In this document: piece after piece, positions 60,486-64,000 of the stretch
Layout of the letters: each line of letters starts with the position of its first letter
Numbering within the stretch: the first letter of the stretch is position 1
DNA from: Cinclus cinclus
Taxonomy: Eukaryota > Chordata > Aves > Passeriformes > Cinclidae
Length of the DNA: 64,000 bases
Direction of reading: 5' to 3'
Assembly: GCF_963662255.1 (NCBI RefSeq)
Contig: NC_085047.1
Span: forward strand, 20,928,258 to 20,992,257
Position numbers and translations under genes: made by a program
Notes under the pieces: generated by a model
Seen by the model: only the letters and a program-made list of their open reading frames with translations
The model's database searches: none
What the model was told of the DNA's origin: nothing

Positions 60486-61400
60486 CTATTTCTCCTTCCT
60501 GTATATATAACTGGAGCAACTGATGATATAGCTTCTTGTTCCAGGTTCTTGACCACTGGGTTTCAAATTCCCAGGGTTCCCTCCCACCCCTCCACCCCCA
60601 TGGGGGCCGGGAGGTGGTCTACCACCTTCCCCGCAGGGGCTGGTAGGGAGGATCCGTCCCCTGCCTGCACTCCTGAGGTGGCCTGGATCAGGCCCCTCCC
60701 TCCCCTCACCCTCAGCAACCCAGAGAGGAGATGCCTCCCCCACCCACGGAAACCGAGAAGGGTTTCACCCCCCTGGCTTGCAAACCCGGGGGGATCCCCC
60801 CCTCACCCATCCCCACACTCACAGCATCCTGGAGGGGGACGCCTTTCCCCTCCACCCCCACTGGGACTGAAAGCACGCTGTTCCCCCATTCGCTTTCACC
60901 CCTCTGGGAACCGGGAGGTGGGGCCCTGCCCCCCACTGCCGCGTGGGAGCTAAGAGAAAGGCCATGGCCCCCTCCACCCCTGTCCCCACCCCCACCGACC
61001 AGGGAGGCGTGGGAGACTGGAACATGGGAGGGGGTGGAGCCACCCGGGAGGGACGGGTGACCTTGGGAACCAGGATTGTGACACATGGGGGTGCGGTTGC
61101 AGGATGATATCATGCGGGGTGGGCATTTGGAGGAGGGAGGGGGTGGGGCGGCCCAAGAGAGGAAAGGGTTGTGGGAGGGGAAAGGGTTGGGGGCAGGGAC
61201 GAGAGGGCACAAGGGGTTGTTGGAAGAAAGGTAATCTGGGGGACCAAACACGTGGCAGCTGCCATTGTGGACCTCCACCACACGGCCTGTGACCCCCAGG
61301 GGATCAGCCACGTGGCCAGCGCCATCTTGGATTTCAGTCCCATGGCCCCTGCCCCCCTCAGACTTGGCCATGTGACCAGTGCCCTAAAGTGTGGGGGGGA
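60486..61400 (-). pseudogene. gag: gag: proline/glycine-rich linker
   Basis: Very GC-rich low-complexity DNA (runs of C, CCCCACC, CCCTCC on the plus strand). Several frames on both strands are open, so the true gag frame is uncertain. The minus-strand translations are rich in P, G and S. Near 61,249-61,385 a block of about 59 bp recurs three times in degenerate form (CACGTGGCAGCTGCCAT, CACGTGGCCAGCGCCAT, CATGTGACCAGTGCC). Position between matrix and capsid matches the variable linker of class II Gag proteins. Confidence 0.65.
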
Positions 61401-61599
61401 AATAACATTTAAATTTATCTGAACGCTGTTCTTCAGGGAAAACACGCAGGATAGAAGGATACAGGGAAAATTCTCTGGTAACCTGCACATGGCTGCCAGA
61501 GCCAGTCTCCAGGGGGGAGATGTGGAGCCAGGGAGACTGCAGCTCTGCTGGGCTTCCTGCACATTTTGGGGTGACCTGCATGACCCCTCCAGTTTGGGA

Positions 61600-62050
61600 G
61601 CAGAAGGAGAAGGGGTAGAAAGGGTAGGGGAAGTCAGAGGGGTTTCCTGTGGTTGTCTGTTCAGTTCCCTTTTAATCAATTCTTTGCGGATTAGCAGGAA
61701 TATCGTGAGAAACTGAGATAGTGTTTCATCTCCATTTTCCATTTTAGATGTTAAAAAATCTCCAATTTTGTCCCAAGAAGAGCTGGAATTTACATTGTGC
61801 AGGGTAAACTGAATGAATTGAATAGATAGCCAGCACACACCTGCTTTAACCATTGTGTAGAATTTTTAACCTTTCCACTACCTAAGATATCCCAAAATTT
61901 GGAATATAAGCTCGTTTGTTGTGCAGAAAGCTGAGCCCCCAAATCGACATTAAAAGCAATCCCCACAGTCAAATCTACCTTCCTTTGCAGAAAAACAGTG
62001 AACAGCCTCAGCCAGGTAGGGAAGGGTTTGCTGTTTCTCCCTCTCCCCAT
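61600..62050 (-). pseudogene. gag: gag: matrix region with frameshift
   Basis: An 86-codon frame from MGRGRNS to SLPCTM (61,790-62,050) overlaps a second frame (from 61,853) that continues with SSSSWDKIGDFLTSKMENG and an IRKELIKREL segment. The natural switch is near 61,810, where both frames encode a similar hydrophobic stretch, so one small indel is the likely cause. Alternating amphipathic helices and an N-terminal Gly fit a matrix domain. Confidence 0.75.
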
Positions 62051-62566
62051 GACTTTGGGGTAGGAGGAGAAATCACTTGTCAGTGAACCATGCAGTTTTT
62101 AAATTGCAGCTGGCAATATTTTGCTGGCTCAAACTGTGCCAGTCCACCACCCCCCCACACCCCCCGTGACTCAAGTTACCGCCAGTCGCTGCGGCTGCTT
62201 TGCCACTGGAGCGGCCGCGCTGCCAATGCCGCTCCCCACTGGAGCCAACGCACCTCACTGTCGTGCCACGGTGGACTTTGTCCCCTGCGGTAACCAACCC
62301 CCACTGCAACCAGGGCTACTCGGGGCTCACACTAACACTCTCAAGGGGTACTCACCCCTCTCCTGGGGACCTTGGTTGGGCAAACTACTACAAAGCAAGT
62401 CCTTTGTCCCAGACCGATTCATCCTGGGCTAGAAATGAACTTCTGAATCCTGTCCTTGTCAGTGCTGCTACACAAAAAGTAGCTTTTGCCTTGAGGTAAC
62501 TGGAAGTCCAAAAAGATCGCACAATCCACATGTGGATATCCAGCTATTCCATGGAGTCTCAAAAGG
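62051..62566 (-). other. 5' untranslated leader of the provirus
   Basis: 516 bp between the primer-binding site and the gag ATG. It should hold the packaging signal and splice donor, but I cannot pinpoint either. It includes a GC-rich part at 62,150-62,290 and no long minus-strand ORF in the gag frame. Confidence 0.6.
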
Positions 62567-62584
62567 CTCCACGCTTGGGCGCCA
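62567..62584 (-). other. Primer-binding site, tRNA-Lys type
   Basis: On the minus strand TGGCGCCCAAGCGTGGAG lies two bases inside the 5' LTR. The first ten bases match the complement of the tRNA-Lys(1,2) 3' end (TGGCGCCCAA), and the rest matches if one extra G is allowed. Confidence 0.85.
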
Positions 62585-62716
62585 GTTGACAAAATTGTAT
62601 CCCCCCGGGTCTTCACTGATCCACTGGCTAGCTCTGGACCTCGGGAAGAGGGGTAATTTTCTCAAGGACAAAGGTAGAAGATAAGGAGGGTCCTTTTCCA
62701 GGGACCACAGTCCTGC

Positions 62717-62722
62717 TTTATT
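62717..62722 (-). terminator. Polyadenylation signal in the 5' LTR
   Basis: AATAAA on the minus strand, conserved in the other LTR at 55,564-55,569. Confidence 0.8.
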
Positions 62723-62774
62723 TACTGAACAACTCCGGGGGAAAAAAAGAGAGCAAACAAAGCATGGCGGGGAA

Positions 62775-62781
62775 TTTTAAA
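62775..62781 (-). promoter_or_regulatory. TATA-like element of the 5' LTR
   Basis: TTTAAAA on the minus strand, about 55 bp before the polyadenylation signal and downstream of a CCAAT box. The position is right for U3. The motif is weak and the call is inferred. Confidence 0.5.
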
Positions 62782-62961
62782 CTCGGGGGAAGGGGAGGAG
62801 GGGAACAGAACCACAACCAATGGGGTACAACTGAAGGGGAGGGTCGAGGGGAGGACACTCAACCAATATCACAAACTAGGGGGAGTACAGAACAAACCAT
62901 TCAGTGCAATATAATTACCCCAAACCTTGTAAATAAAAAAACTACTTAGTGCAATACAACA

Positions 62962-62967
62962 CTGCAT
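62962..62967. repeat. Target-site duplication CTGCAT (right)
   Basis: Exact match to 55,427-55,432, immediately after the LTR terminus ACAACA. Confidence 0.9.
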
Positions 62968-63623
62968 AAGTGAGAAATTAAGACTAGGAGAAAAAAATGC
63001 CACAAATTGGCAATACACCAGCTCTGCTTGCTGGCTTAGCACCCATTAAAATATACAAGTAGGACTCTCCACCTCAAATATTACTTCCATCTAACAGATG
63101 AACATACAACTGCAAACTGTCAACAAGTTTCACAGGCAAATTATTTAGAAATACATCAGGTATAAGGAGAATTGTTGCATTTGCAACAAATTCCAGTATC
63201 TGTCAGGGCAGAATGTTTCCTATTTTTTTTTTTTGTCTGCCACTGTAAGACCCATAATAAAAAGTAAGTGCAAACTGTAAAACCTGCTAGCAACCCCTGC
63301 TATTCTTCTGCACTGAGTAAATGTTACTCTTTCCACGCACTCTTTGACCAGGAAATGACTTTAAAACAAGGAAGGTAAGTTCATCTCCCTGTGCTGTCCA
63401 GGCCAGTTTGTCCTGCTCTCACAGGTAAGCACTGAATCTCACAGAAGGGATCTGTAGGTAGAGTCCCTTTTGGATCAGGGAAGAGCCAACGCCCCCATTT
63501 ACTCCAGAAATGCCAGTGTCTCTTTCATACCATGGAAGTCCTACAGATCCAGTGGAATATACTTCCTTCAAATGGGTTCCTGAAAATCTGGTTTTGTCAT
63601 AAGTCTCTGGCAGTGCAACTCAG
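62968..63623. other. Non-coding spacer
   Basis: 656 bp of AT-rich sequence with a run of 12 T (63,223-63,234). No gene or repeat is recognised. Confidence 0.7.
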
Positions 63624-64000
63624 TGTCCTGGTTTACAATACAAGATACATATTCTATTACCATTTGAGAAGGGTGATCATCCTTATCTCTGTGGGAAATA
63701 TCTTCTGTTAATGGGCCATTGAGTCCTACTGTATAACTGATAAGATTACATCATCCCATTGGGAGATGCTCCAGCCAGGAGGACAAGCCAAACCTTTCCT
63801 ACCTAGATAAAAACTGAGGTTTAGAACACCAAAGGCAGCCTTTTTCCACTGGATTCCAGAGGAAGAACCAGGTTCTTATCCACATCATCGCTGGACCCTT
63901 TGGAGGAAAACTGCACCAGCACCCTGACTGACAGGGTATCAGGTTGTATTCTGACTCTGTCAGTGGTTTTATTTTTATTATTGCATGTATTTTGGTTTTT
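63624..64000 (+). mobile_element. LTR fragment, running off the window
   Basis: Starts TGTCCTGGTTT, a start I recall for ERVL-like LTRs of songbirds, and continues with blocks familiar from such LTRs (GGATAAAAACTGAGG-like near 63,806, CACTGGATTCCAGAGG near 63,848, ACTCTGTCAGTGG near 63,953). The 3' end and any target duplication lie beyond base 64,000, so it is not known whether this is a solo LTR or the edge of a provirus. Confidence 0.6.

Larger units (their letters stand above)
59442..62050 (-). pseudogene. gag: gag polyprotein remnant (overall extent)
   Basis: The start is an ATG at 62,048-62,050 giving MGRGRNS, with Gly-2 in the position for N-myristoylation. The matrix region is followed by a long proline/glycine-rich linker, capsid, and nucleocapsid with one intact CCHC knuckle. 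The reading frame changes near 61,810, at least once in the linker, near 60,385 and near 60,180. The last gag-frame stop is at 59,442-59,444. Gag would build the particle; this copy cannot encode a full-length product. Confidence 0.85.
55433..62961 (-). mobile_element. Complete, decayed class II endogenous retrovirus (env-less)
   Basis: A 7.5-kb provirus read on the minus strand, from the 5' LTR (62,587-62,961) to the 3' LTR (55,433-55,794). An exact 6-bp duplication CTGCAT flanks it at 55,427-55,432 and 62,962-62,967. The order is LTR, Lys-type primer-binding site, gag (matrix, proline-rich linker, capsid, CCHC knuckle), dUTPase-like domain with protease, reverse transcriptase, RNase H, integrase, polypurine tract, LTR. 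The 6-bp duplication, Lys-type primer site and dUTPase-like segment ahead of protease all point to a betaretrovirus-like (ERVK) lineage. No env of normal size fits between integrase and the polypurine tract. At least six frame changes and several stops interrupt the genes, and the LTRs differ at about 30 of some 360 positions by eye. It is an old, inactive copy. Confidence 0.95.
62587..62961 (-). mobile_element. 5' LTR of the provirus
   Basis: 375 bp. On the minus strand it starts TGTTGTATTGCAC and ends ATTTTGTCA, with TG...CA ends. It carries inverted CCAAT elements (one at 62,817-62,821), a TATA-like TTTAAAA at 62,775-62,781 and AATAAA at 62,717-62,722. Transcription would therefore start near 62,750 and the polyadenylation signal would lie inside R, as in many class II LTRs. 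Confidence 0.93.

Noticed and set aside
60549..61422. Plus-strand proline-rich ORFs (for example 60,549-60,953) as genes
   Set aside because: They are antisense to the GC-rich gag linker, where low stop-codon content opens all frames. No independent support.

Overview
The window looks like vertebrate nuclear DNA, most likely from a songbird. That guess rests on the long-terminal-repeat (LTR) families, which resemble passerine ERVL and ERVK elements from memory; no host protein-coding gene identifies the species. I see no bacterial features and no convincing host exon.

Layout. (1) Bases 1-39,518 are one uninterrupted satellite array built from GGAAGGATTCCA mixed with runs of (GGAA)n. It has nested higher-order structure. 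Near-identical 14.2-kb blocks sit 21,411 bp apart (1-14,225 and 21,412-35,636). Each block holds two tandem units of about 5,471 bp, each of those contains two tandem 1,575-bp subunits, and a separate pair of about 3.63-kb units lies at 17,151-24,42x. Every long open reading frame there is a by-product of a 12-bp/4-bp repeat with no stop codon in any frame on either strand. (2) Bases 39,519-55,426 are ordinary AT-rich non-coding DNA with two solo LTRs, each framed by an exact target-site duplication: an ERVL-like LTR (45,527-46,214, 5-bp GACCA) and an ERVK-like LTR (46,700-47,145, 6-bp CATTGG). (3) Bases 55,433-62,961 are a complete but decayed class II (betaretrovirus-like) provirus on the minus strand. 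It has two LTRs, a 6-bp CTGCAT duplication, a Lys-type primer-binding site, gag, dUTPase-like/protease, pol and a polypurine tract. There is no env except perhaps a 51-residue membrane-segment ORF just after pol. (4) Bases 62,962-63,623 are non-coding, and 63,624-64,000 is the start of another LTR that runs off the window.

How the parts relate. The satellite and the right-hand third are independent. The retroviral genes form one inactivated unit transcribed from the LTR at the right end. The multiple frameshifts, stops and altered catalytic residues, together with about 30 LTR-to-LTR differences counted by eye, indicate an old insertion that can no longer replicate. The feature most worth following up is the satellite: its hierarchy, its near-identical long-range copies, and its very dense TTCCAGGAA palindromes.
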